Shown here one piece after another: positions 9,246-16,726 of a stretch of 64,000 bases of DNA. The notes beneath the pieces were generated by a model. The model had not been told where the DNA came from. It ran no database searches and saw only the letters and a program-made list of their open reading frames with translations. A program made the translations under genes and the position numbers. Origin of the DNA: Pseudomonas maioricensis (lineage in GTDB: Bacteria > Pseudomonadota > Gammaproteobacteria > Pseudomonadales > Pseudomonadaceae). Positions within the stretch are counted from its first letter, which is position 1. Each line of letters opens with the position of its first letter. The stretch spans positions 1 through 64,000 of the forward strand of contig NZ_LOHG01000005.1 of assembly GCF_022790535.1 (NCBI RefSeq). The letters run 5' to 3'.

Positions 9246-10196
9246 GTGGCCGTTGCCCATGCCCCCGATCGTGCCACTCTGGAAGCCGCGGCCCGTTGGT
9301 ACGTGGACCTCAATTGCGAAGAACTGGACGACGCCACCCGTGAAGCTCATCGCCACTGGCTTGAGTGCGACCCAAGCCATCAGCAGGCCTGGGAACGACT
9401 GGGGCGACTGCAGGCAAAATTCGAACTGGTTACCCCCGGTGTCGCTCGGCCGACATTGAACAGTGCACGAGCTAAACGCCGTGATGTGCTCAAAGTGCTA
9501 TCCCTTCTATTGGCCGCAAGTGCCGCCGGTGGAGTGGCATGGCAAACCACGCCGTTACCAAACTTATTGGCTGACCAACGCACCGGGGCGGGTGAACGTC
9601 GACGTGTGCGCCTGGACGATGGCAGCCAACTGCAATTGAACACCGCCACTGCCTTAGACATTCACTACAGTGCGCAACTGCGTGAACTGCGCCTGCTTAG
9701 CGGTGAAATCCTCATCGAAACCGCACGAGATACGCTGGCCCGGCCGTTCATCGTCCACACCCGCGAAGGCAGCATTCGCGCCCTTGGTACCCGTTTCATC
9801 ATCCGCCAGGAAGGCGACCAGACCCGGGTTTGTGTGCTGGAGCATGCAGTGGAAGTGCGCCGCGCCAGTTCGACTGAAGCCGTGCGCGTGGACGCTGGCC
9901 AGCAAATCAGCTTCAGCGAAGCCAGGCTGGGGCCATTGCAATCGGCCGACCAGCAGGCCGATGCCTGGACCCGTGGCATGCTGGTGGTCAACGATTGGCG
10001 GCTGGAGGATTTCATCGCCGAACTGCAGCGTTACCGAAGCGGCCACCTGGGGTGTGACCCGGCAATTGCGGCGCTGCGCATCTCGGGTGCGTTTCACCTC
10101 GGCAATACCGATACCGTCCTGGAAAATCTGACCACGACGCTGCCGGTACGCATTCGTCGTTTCAGTCGCTACTGGGCGAGCGTTGAACCCGTTTGA
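9246..10196 (+). CDS. FecR-type anti-sigma/sigma regulator
   Basis: A 316-residue inner-membrane regulator that holds the preceding ECF sigma factor inactive until the cognate receptor signals. The N-terminal cytoplasmic domain (about 1-75, DUF4880 type, with EAAARWYVDL and HRHWLECDPSHQQAWERL-like motifs) is followed by one membrane segment near residues 80-100 and a periplasmic FecR domain (RRVRLDDGSQLQLNTATAL, LLSGEILIETA, IRALGTRFIIR). The GTG start is supported by GAGGA seven nt upstream inside the sigma gene. It sits in a complete sigma/anti-sigma/receptor cassette. Confidence 0.9.
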   Translation: MAVAHAPDRATLEAAARWYVDLNCEELDDATREAHRHWLECDPSHQQAWERLGRLQAKFELVTPGVARPTLNSARAKRRDVLKVLSLLLAASAAGGVAWQTTPLPNLLADQRTGAGERRRVRLDDGSQLQLNTATALDIHYSAQLRELRLLSGEILIETARDTLARPFIVHTREGSIRALGTRFIIRQEGDQTRVCVLEHAVEVRRASSTEAVRVDAGQQISFSEARLGPLQSADQQADAWTRGMLVVNDWRLEDFIAELQRYRSGHLGCDPAIAALRISGAFHLGNTDTVLENLTTTLPVRIRRFSRYWASVEPV

Positions 10197-10332
10197 AGGC
10201 TCCGGAGACACTGCCGGACGACATTGAAAAAAATTCTGCCAAGGGGGTTGTTGATTCCTGTTCTCGTTCGACTTTGTAGATAGAGGCGCAACAGACGCCG
10301 CAATCACGCAACAGGACGAAAAAGGAACCCGC

Positions 10333-12807
10333 ATGTCTCCGCGCACGCCAACCACTGGAAAACTTCGCATCAATACCTCCTCAATCCAGACACCCCCCAG
10401 GGCATTGGCGCGGGCGGTTCACTTTGCAGTGTTCAGCATGATGCTGGGGGCAACGTCGACTGCCGTGATGGTCGCACCTCCCGCATGGGCTCAGACCAGC
10501 ACCGAAACCGAATTCAATATTCCCGCTGGCTCGGTCAGTTCGGCACTGGAACAGTTTGCCGCAACCGCGGGCGTAACCGTTTCCTTCGAACCCGGCGCGG
10601 CGCGGGGTAAAACCACGCAAGGCTTGCAGGGTCGCTACAGCACCGATGCCGGCCTGCGGCAGTTGCTGGTCGGGAGCAAGTTGCAGGCATTGCCTCACGC
10701 CAATGGTAGCTATTCGCTGGTGCCCGTGATCGGCGATGCCTCAACGGTACAACTCGACTCGACCAACATTTCCGGCAAGGCTGGCGAATCAGCGGCCGGC
10801 CCTATGGACAGCTACGTGGCTACCCGCACCGCCGCCGGTACCAAAACCGATACGCCGATCATCGAAGTACCGCAGTCCATTTCGGTGGTGACCCGCAAGC
10901 AGATGCAGGACCAGGGTGCCCAAACGGTGACCGAGGCGCTGCGCTATGTACCCGGCGTAAAAGTCGAAGGTTACGGCCTGGACCCCAAAGGTTTTGACTG
11001 GCTGTTCATTCGCGGCTTCAACGGCCAGTCCACCAGCGACTACCTCAATGGCTTGCGTCAGCAGAACAACAGCTACGCGTTTTTCCGCAGCGACCCTTAC
11101 GGTTATGACCGTATCGATGTCGTCAAAGGCCCCTCCTCGACCCTGTTCGGTCAGGGCGACGCGGGCGGCATCATCAACCGCGTCAGCAAAAAGCCTGAAG
11201 CCAATCACGTCAACGAAGTGCAGTTGGCTGCTGGCAGCAATGACCGCCGTCAGGGCCAGTTTGATCTGGGCGGTGCGCTGGATGACGAGCAACATTTGCT
11301 CTATCGCGTCGTCGGGTCGGTACGTGATGCCGATACCCAGGTGGATTACGCCGATGGTCACGAGCTGAAAGATGACCACCTGTATATCGCGCCGTCCTTC
11401 ACCTGGGCGCCGAATGAAGACACCAGCCTGACGCTGCTCAGCGACTTCATGCAGGACCGCAATGGCGGTTCGCTGTTTGCCTACAGCACGCCGAACGGTC
11501 ACACCACCAACACCCTGATGGGCGATCACAGCTTCAACCACCTGAATCAGGATCAATACAGCTTCGGCTACGAATTCCGCCATCGCCTCGACGACACCTG
11601 GGAATTTCGCCAGAACGCACGCTACGGTCAGGTGGACGTGATCTTCCAGAACCTGCTGCCGTTCAGCGTCGACACCACCACTGGTGAGACGGTTCGCGGT
11701 GCAGATCGCTTCGATCAGCACATGAACACCTTTGCCCTGGACAATCAGTTGCAGGCTGATTTCGACACAGGCTCAATCAGCCACAAACTGCTGATGGGTG
11801 TCGATTACACCTGGCAGGAAGCCGACATTACGCGGTGGCGTATTCAGGGGCCGAACCTGAATATCTACAACCCGGTTTATGGCCAGCCCGTCACCCGTCC
11901 AACGGAAGCCAACAGCATCGGCTCCATCAATTACGACCAGAACATCGAACAGCTCGGCGCCTACATTCAGGACCAGATCAAGTTCGACGATCACTGGATT
12001 CTCACTGCAGGCGGTCGCTATGACTACGTGCGTAACGATCTGGACAACCATGCCAATATCAACGGCTCATCCAACCAGAAGGACAACGCGTTCACTGGTC
12101 GCCTCGGTCTGACCTATGTCACGGAATTCGGCCTCGCGCCGTACGTCAGCTACGCCGAATCGTTCGCACCCAATACCGGGCTGGACAGCAGCAGCAGAGG
12201 CTTCGATTCCAGCGAGGCGCACCAGTGGGAAGTCGGGGTGAAATATCAGCCAAGCGACGCCATCCTGATGACGCTGGCGGCCTACGACCTGACCAAGACC
12301 AACGTGTTGACCGCCGAACTGGTCAACGGCGCCACCACCGGTTTCTCAGTGGCCAATGGTGAACAGCAGTCGCGGGGCATCGAAGCCGAAATCAAAGCAA
12401 AACTGGATCAGAACTGGGACCTGATCGCGGCGTACACCTACACCAACGCCGAGATTACCAAGAGCAATCGGGGCGACGAAGGCAATCGTCCGGCCAACGT
12501 GCCGAAACATATGATGTCGACCTGGCTGAGTTATACCTTCCGCGACAACCTGCTCAATGGTCTGATGCTGGGCGGCGGTGCCCGTTATACAGGCGTGCTG
12601 TATGGCGACAACGCCAACACGTACCACATCGACAACTACACCTTGTTTGACGCAGGCGCGAGCTACCCGATCAACAAAAACATCACCGTCTCCCTGAACG
12701 CGCAAAATCTGCTCGACGAAAAATACGTAGCCACCTGTGACGACTCTTATGAGTGTTACCCCGGCCTTCGTCGCACCCTTCTGACCAGCGTGAAATATTC
12801 CTGGTAA
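10333..12807 (+). CDS. TonB-dependent siderophore receptor with signalling domain
   Basis: An 824-residue outer-membrane receptor of the transducer class. A long signal peptide (cleavage near WAQ, residue ~56) is followed by an STN signalling domain (about 60-140, starting FNIPAGSVSSALEQFAATAG), which contacts the FecR-type protein in the periplasm. A TonB-box-like stretch and the plug come next (IEVPQSISVVTRKQMQDQGA, YDRIDVVKGPSSTLFGQGDAGG), then the barrel ending NLLDEKYVATCDDSYECYPG and a terminal YSW. The cysteine-containing C-terminal loop resembles ferrichrome/ferrioxamine-type receptors (FhuA, FcuA, FiuA), so a hydroxamate substrate is plausible but unproven. AAGGA lies seven nt before the ATG. 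Expected control: the FecI-type sigma upstream, and Fur through it. Confidence 0.92.
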   Translation: MSPRTPTTGKLRINTSSIQTPPRALARAVHFAVFSMMLGATSTAVMVAPPAWAQTSTETEFNIPAGSVSSALEQFAATAGVTVSFEPGAARGKTTQGLQGRYSTDAGLRQLLVGSKLQALPHANGSYSLVPVIGDASTVQLDSTNISGKAGESAAGPMDSYVATRTAAGTKTDTPIIEVPQSISVVTRKQMQDQGAQTVTEALRYVPGVKVEGYGLDPKGFDWLFIRGFNGQSTSDYLNGLRQQNNSYAFFRSDPYGYDRIDVVKGPSSTLFGQGDAGGIINRVSKKPEANHVNEVQLAAGSNDRRQGQFDLGGALDDEQHLLYRVVGSVRDADTQVDYADGHELKDDHLYIAPSFTWAPNEDTSLTLLSDFMQDRNGGSLFAYSTPNGHTTNTLMGDHSFNHLNQDQYSFGYEFRHRLDDTWEFRQNARYGQVDVIFQNLLPFSVDTTTGETVRGADRFDQHMNTFALDNQLQADFDTGSISHKLLMGVDYTWQEADITRWRIQGPNLNIYNPVYGQPVTRPTEANSIGSINYDQNIEQLGAYIQDQIKFDDHWILTAGGRYDYVRNDLDNHANINGSSNQKDNAFTGRLGLTYVTEFGLAPYVSYAESFAPNTGLDSSSRGFDSSEAHQWEVGVKYQPSDAILMTLAAYDLTKTNVLTAELVNGATTGFSVANGEQQSRGIEAEIKAKLDQNWDLIAAYTYTNAEITKSNRGDEGNRPANVPKHMMSTWLSYTFRDNLLNGLMLGGGARYTGVLYGDNANTYHIDNYTLFDAGASYPINKNITVSLNAQNLLDEKYVATCDDSYECYPGLRRTLLTSVKYSW

Positions 12808-12819
12808 TACCTGAAGGCT

Positions 12820-12840
12820 CGCCTCCTGCAACGGGAGGCG
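12820..12840 (+). terminator. Hairpin after the receptor gene, weak terminator candidate
   Basis: A 7-bp GC stem (CGCCTCC / GGAGGCG) with a short loop starts 13 nt after the receptor stop codon. There is no U-tract after it, so factor-independent termination is doubtful; it may protect the 3' end instead. Confidence 0.4.
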
Positions 12841-12982
12841 ATTGCCCCGTAACGTGCTGTCTGGAGCCGGACGCCAGGCAGCCCTGCGGCACAACACTGT
12901 CCCGTCCAACGGCCACGTGTTGCGCCGTACATTCTGGTGATAGAGTCACACTTTTCCCGACCTGCCCGATAAAGGAATGCAC

Positions 12983-13636
12983 GTGAGCAAAACTGTTCTG
13001 TTGACCGGCTTTGAACCCTTCGACGGTGAGGCGATCAACCCGGCCTGGGAAGCGGTTAAAGCACTGGATGGCGTCGAAGTCGTGCCCGGCTATCACATCG
13101 TCAGTCGGCAATTACCCTGCGTTTTCAACCTGTCACTGAAGGCGCTGGAGCAGACGCTGCAGGCGCTACGCCCGTCATTGGTCATTGCTGTAGGCCAAGC
13201 GGGTGGTCGCCTGGATATCTCGCTCGAACGCGTAGCAATCAACCTTGATGACGCGAGAATCCCGGACAATGCCGGTCAGCAACCGATCGATAGCGCAGTG
13301 ATCGAACACGGTCCGGCCGCGTACTTCTCCACCCTGCCGCTCAAAGCGATGTTGCTGGCGTTGCGCGAGAACGGCGTACCGGCCAGTGTCTCGCAGACCG
13401 CGGGAACGTTTGTCTGCAATCACGTGTTTTATGGCCTGATGCATCTCTTGCGCGACTATTCGTCAATGGTCCGTGCCGGTTTCGTGCACATCCCTTATCT
13501 GCCGCAACAAGCTGCGCGTTTTCCCGGAACGCCAAGCATGAGCGCTGAACAGGTCACTGCTGCCTTGCGGCAAATGGTGGTCACAGCGCTGGACGTGAAG
13601 GAAGACGTGGCTGTCAGCGCGGGCGCTTTGCACTGA
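12983..13636 (+). CDS. pcp: Pyrrolidone-carboxylate peptidase
   Basis: Cytoplasmic cysteine peptidase (family C15) that removes N-terminal pyroglutamate from peptides. The family start motif [12 protein letters not shown], the catalytic Glu region ([28 protein letters not shown], split here across residues ~70-97), the catalytic Cys in [16 protein letters not shown] and the catalytic His in [11 protein letters not shown] are all present. I chose the GTG because AAAGGA lies six nt before it; the ATG two codons earlier abuts that site with no spacing. About 217 aa, the usual length. It appears to be a single-gene unit. Confidence 0.92.
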   Translation: MSKTVLLTGFEPFDGEAINPAWEAVKALDGVEVVPGYHIVSRQLPCVFNLSLKALEQTLQALRPSLVIAVGQAGGRLDISLERVAINLDDARIPDNAGQQPIDSAVIEHGPAAYFSTLPLKAMLLALRENGVPASVSQTAGTFVCNHVFYGLMHLLRDYSSMVRAGFVHIPYLPQQAARFPGTPSMSAEQVTAALRQMVVTALDVKEDVAVSAGALH

Positions 13637-13691
13637 TTTTTGATCAGGGGTGAACGGCAGCGCTACGAAGGCACTGCCCAAGCTTGCATCG

Positions 13692-14063
13692 TCAATGCCT
13701 GATTGCCTTGCTCCACGCCTGATCCTTGCTGTGCTGCCAGTCCCGGTCGGCCTGGCTGTCGATGCCCACATGACGCTGAAAATCGCTGGTGGTGCTGGCC
13801 TGGCACTGGCGAAAACCATCATCCCAACCGGTGGCGTACTTACGATCATCCAGGTAAGCAGGCACGTTCTTGCGAAACTCACCCAGTGCTCCGGCCGCTT
13901 GCCTGCCGCTGCCGCAGCCATCTTCAAAGCCGCTGGCATACGGCGCTGGATAGCCCTGAGCGAGTAGCCGTTCCCGGGTACTTTCACAGCCTGTCAGCAC
14001 AGTGACAGATAGCAACACCGCCAATGCAGCAATGCCACGTTTACCCAGGATTTGCATGCACAT
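13692..14063 (-). CDS. Small putative lipoprotein with two Y-x2-G-[FW]-x-D-G repeats
   Basis: A 123-residue protein with a lipoprotein signal peptide whose lipobox reads LTGC near residue 25. The mature part has two related segments, YASGFEDGCGSG and YATGWDDGFRQC, each with a Y-x2-G-[FW]-x-D-G core and a nearby cysteine, so an internal duplication and a possible disulphide are suggested. AAGGG lies 10 nt before the first ATG; a second ATG two codons later is possible. It is the last gene of the Ais-like/PAP2/PAP2 operon, six nt after the second PAP2 gene. I do not recognise a characterised family; a periplasm-facing role with the upstream phosphatases is only inferred. Confidence 0.75.
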   Translation of the reverse strand: MCMQILGKRGIAALAVLLSVTVLTGCESTRERLLAQGYPAPYASGFEDGCGSGRQAAGALGEFRKNVPAYLDDRKYATGWDDGFRQCQASTTSDFQRHVGIDSQADRDWQHSKDQAWSKAIRH

Positions 14064-14068
14064 GATAT

Positions 14069-14830
14069 TCAGCCCTTCCCGCCTGCCACTTCTGCAGTGC
14101 CAGAGTCGAGCGATGCCTGTGCCTGTGCCTGTGCCTGTGGACGATAGAGAATCCAGCGGTAGCAGAGCACACAGATCACCCAGTCAAAAAGCAGGGTCCA
14201 GATGTTATGGGAAAGGAAATGGGCGCCCTGCAACATCCGGCCCACAGACAAAATCACCCCTAACCCGAGCGCGAACCCAAGGGCGATGCGCGCGCCGCGC
14301 TGATGGCGGTCACGCAAGGCAAAGAACAACGCCAGCAACGAAAACCCGGTAGACGCATGACCTCCCGGCCAGCAGCGGCCCGGTTTGAGGGTGTCCGGGC
14401 GCTGACTGAGCAATGGCGTGTAAGTCTCCGTGCCACCGAAATCGCTCAGGCTCCACGGGCATTGCACGGCAGTCACCACCTTCAGCGGCGTCACAATTGA
14501 CGTGGTCAACGCAATGGCCAACACCGTGTAGCCCAGTGGGCGACGCCATTGCGTGAGCTTCGACGAAAACCAGCTGCCCAGATAGGCAATCGTTAATAGA
14601 ACGAACAGGAGAATCACCGCCTGTTTGACACGGTCGTGCAGGATATCCTCCAGCCAGTAACTTTTACGCCCGATAAAGCCCTCTCCCGGCACGTAAAACA
14701 TCTGAGCGATGGAAAAATCCAGCGCGGTCGGGTCAAGCAGCAACATCAACCCCATCAACACGACAGGGATACCTAACGCGAGTCGAAAATCAAAAGGTCG
14801 CGATGCGCGAAGTGGTAGTGCAATAGCCAT
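14069..14830 (-). CDS. PAP2-family membrane phosphatase (second of a tandem pair)
   Basis: A 253-residue integral membrane phosphatase of the PAP2 superfamily, with about six hydrophobic segments. Motif I is KVVTAVQCPW (K-x6-C-P in place of the usual R-P), motif II is CWPGGHAS and motif III is GRMLQGAHFLSH, which keeps the Arg and His but ends in His where Asp is common. These features suit a lipid phosphate or pyrophosphate phosphatase acting at the periplasmic face. The start overlaps the end of the preceding PAP2 gene by 41 nt. The C-terminus has an AQ dipeptide run encoded by four copies of a 6-bp repeat (14114-14138). Lipid A phosphate removal is plausible from the EptA and Ais neighbours, but the substrate is unproven. 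Confidence 0.85.
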   Translation of the reverse strand: MAIALPLRASRPFDFRLALGIPVVLMGLMLLLDPTALDFSIAQMFYVPGEGFIGRKSYWLEDILHDRVKQAVILLFVLLTIAYLGSWFSSKLTQWRRPLGYTVLAIALTTSIVTPLKVVTAVQCPWSLSDFGGTETYTPLLSQRPDTLKPGRCWPGGHASTGFSLLALFFALRDRHQRGARIALGFALGLGVILSVGRMLQGAHFLSHNIWTLLFDWVICVLCYRWILYRPQAQAQAQASLDSGTAEVAGGKG

Positions 14831-15713
14831 GGACAGGTTCCGTTATTGGATGACAGAGGCAGTGCGTGTTACGTGTTGATGCACCCGGTTTGATTAACGC
14901 CGGTTCAAGTTGAGGCTCTGCTTTGGAGCGGATCGGCTGTTGCAAGGCCGAGCGGCCATAGAAAAACAGCGCCGCGAGGAGCGTGCTCAGCCAGACAAAA
15001 ATGCCCGCCCAAAACGTATGCGACAGGTAGTGCCAGCCCTGCAAAACCCGCGTTGTGCCATAGACGAGGCCCAGTAAAACCACACCCGCCAATAAAAGCC
15101 TGGAGTGCTGCCAGCGATAACGTCGCGCGACGAAATACAACGCGAACAGGCTGAACGCGCTGGAGGCGTGACCACCTGGCCAGCAGCGCCCGGCGCCCGC
15201 CTCGCGCCAAAACGTGAAGTTCTCGAACCATTCCTTATGTAACTCTTTCCCGCCATACAGCGTTGTTTCCACCGGACAATAAATACTGGTGTGGCTTTTA
15301 AGGTAATGAATCAGCCCGGTACTCAGCGCAAAAGCGACGATGACGAAAAAGAAATCCAGACGGTGACGCTGCAGGAGCTTCAGCGGGCTTGCGACTCGCG
15401 AGCGGGTGATAAATCGGCCGGGCTGCGTGTGACGATAGCGCTCAACACAAGGCCAGACGAACGACAGCAATGCACCGATGATCGCCAGCTCCCCCGTCGA
15501 GTCCGGAATGATTCGCGCCCACTTGTGAGTGATCTTTTCAAAGAGATGACTTTCACCGATAGGGAACGCGCCCACGACAGGGTCGTAGAACAGGTTGCTG
15601 AACAGCCGGTCGAGATCCGTCAGATCAAACGCCAGAAAGGTGAGCAACGCCAACAACAAGGGCAAGCCCAGATAGCGGGAATAGAAACCGGAACGGGCAC
15701 TTGAGGCCTTCAT
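14790..15713 (-). CDS. PAP2-family membrane phosphatase (first of a tandem pair)
   Basis: A 307-residue membrane phosphatase paralogous to the gene that follows it. Motif I is KSHTSIYCPVE, motif II CWPGGHASSAFSL and motif III TTRVLQGWHYLSH, again with Cys in motif I and a final His in motif III. Six membrane segments are predicted by eye. The ATG shares its A with the TGA of the Ais-like gene, so translation is coupled. The last ~25 residues (STRNTHCLCHPITEPVHGYC and on) are unlike the family and lie over the ribosome binding site of the next gene, so this tail may be a late extension. Likely role: dephosphorylating a lipid such as lipid A or undecaprenyl pyrophosphate. Confidence 0.85.
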   Translation of the reverse strand: MKASSARSGFYSRYLGLPLLLALLTFLAFDLTDLDRLFSNLFYDPVVGAFPIGESHLFEKITHKWARIIPDSTGELAIIGALLSFVWPCVERYRHTQPGRFITRSRVASPLKLLQRHRLDFFFVIVAFALSTGLIHYLKSHTSIYCPVETTLYGGKELHKEWFENFTFWREAGAGRCWPGGHASSAFSLFALYFVARRYRWQHSRLLLAGVVLLGLVYGTTRVLQGWHYLSHTFWAGIFVWLSTLLAALFFYGRSALQQPIRSKAEPQLEPALIKPGASTRNTHCLCHPITEPVHGYCTTTSRIATF

Positions 15714-16399
15714 CAATTCACCTGCCCAATCGTCATGTTTTTCCACTGCGCTGCGTCCATTGAACCGATGATGCTCGGCGCATGTTTACCGTCTACGTTC
15801 ACGAACACCGCCTGGGCGTATTCACTGGAACGATCCCCGGCGCGTACACCCATCTTGCGTTCGAACTGATCGATGCAGCCGCTGTGGGTAATCAGCACCA
15901 GATTCTGTGCAGACTTTTTGTGGGCAAGAACCGAGTCTCTGAAACCACTATTACAATCGCTGACCCAGCTCTGGGTTGGCACGACTCGGCCCAGAATAAG
16001 GTCAGCGGTCTGACGAGTGCGAGTCAGCGGACTGGCAATGGCCTGGGCGTTTTCAAGGCCCATCTGCTGCAAACCGACACCCACCGCCTGCGCCGAATGA
16101 CTGCCTTTGACCGTGATGCCATCAGTGCCGTCCAGGCATGGGTTGCCAGAGCGATCACAGCGTTCTGCGTGTCGGACCATGACCACAACATCGCCTCGGG
16201 TCCAGCGCTCATACAAGTTAGAGTTATTAAAGTTGTTATTGATACTTAAGTCGACGACCGGTGTCGTTCTGTAAAACCAGATAATTAATACCACGGCCAA
16301 AATAGCCACCGCCATGGCCATTACTGAACGGCCGCTGAACATTGAAGCGAAAGAGGCTTTACCGGAAAGAACCTGCTCATTAATCAAGGTAGTGCTCAC
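15713..16399 (-). CDS. Ais/PmrG-like histidine phosphatase (LPS core heptose phosphate)
   Basis: A 228-residue histidine-phosphatase-superfamily protein with an N-terminal membrane anchor (about residues 27-45) that places the catalytic domain in the periplasm. The nucleophile motif reads VVMVRHAERCDRSGNPC and is followed by DGTDGITVKGSHSAQAVG. From memory both are strongly like E. coli Ais / Salmonella PmrG, which remove phosphate from LPS heptose(II). SPLTRTRQTADLI and the second histidine in LVLITHSGCIDQF complete the active site. The GTG start has AGGAG seven nt upstream. It leads the leftward operon and is divergent from the EptA-type gene. In enterics ais is PmrAB-controlled; here a ColR-like site is proposed. 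Confidence 0.82.
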   Translation of the reverse strand: MSTTLINEQVLSGKASFASMFSGRSVMAMAVAILAVVLIIWFYRTTPVVDLSINNNFNNSNLYERWTRGDVVVMVRHAERCDRSGNPCLDGTDGITVKGSHSAQAVGVGLQQMGLENAQAIASPLTRTRQTADLILGRVVPTQSWVSDCNSGFRDSVLAHKKSAQNLVLITHSGCIDQFERKMGVRAGDRSSEYAQAVFVNVDGKHAPSIIGSMDAAQWKNMTIGQVN

Positions 16400-16504
16400 G
16401 CCATCGCTCCTGCAAAAAATACCACCCTGACAAACGTCAGGCGCTGTGTTCTGAAGTTCGCCGTACTATGGGCAGCAGCCTAAAGTGAGCCACGTGGGAG
16501 AGCG

Positions 16505-16531
16505 GTGAAAACAATGTGAAAAATAAGTCGT
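16505..16531 (-). promoter_or_regulatory. Candidate ColR-like site for the leftward operon
   Basis: Read on the minus strand, 16531-16516 gives ACGACTTATTTTTCAC. It keeps the invariant TTTTTCAC block and matches 14 of 16 positions of the ColR consensus I recall from Pseudomonas putida (YYNASNNYTTTTTCAC). A second GTGAAAA lies 11 bp away at 16505-16511, which would suit a response-regulator dimer on one helix face. Binding is inferred; the consensus is quoted from memory. Confidence 0.45.
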
Positions 16532-16615
16532 AAACGATGCACTGAAATACGGTTATTCAGCCACCGTTCAGTTGCTAACAATTAGCATTAACTTCTACCA
16601 GCACCCTACTTTTTA

Positions 16616-16631
16616 TTGGCATGTTTTTCAC
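16616..16631 (+). promoter_or_regulatory. Candidate ColR-like site for the rightward eptA unit
   Basis: TTGGCATGTTTTTCAC on the plus strand, 95 bp before the EptA-type ATG, matches 14 of 16 positions of the same ColR consensus with the intact TTTTTCAC block. It has the opposite orientation to the site at 16516-16531, as expected if one regulator drives both divergent units. The rest of the 327-bp gap shows no gene. Confidence 0.45.
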
Positions 16632-16726
16632 AAAAATTTGATCATTCGCTGCCTAGAGTCTGCGCCATTGGAGACGTCATGCTCAGCCACCCGAGCGCCC
16701 TCCCTAATTGAGTGAAGCGGAATCAC

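Noticed and set aside
8688..12807. FecI/FecR/receptor cassette as a novel system
   Set aside because: Standard Fur-controlled surface-signalling arrangement, common in pseudomonads.
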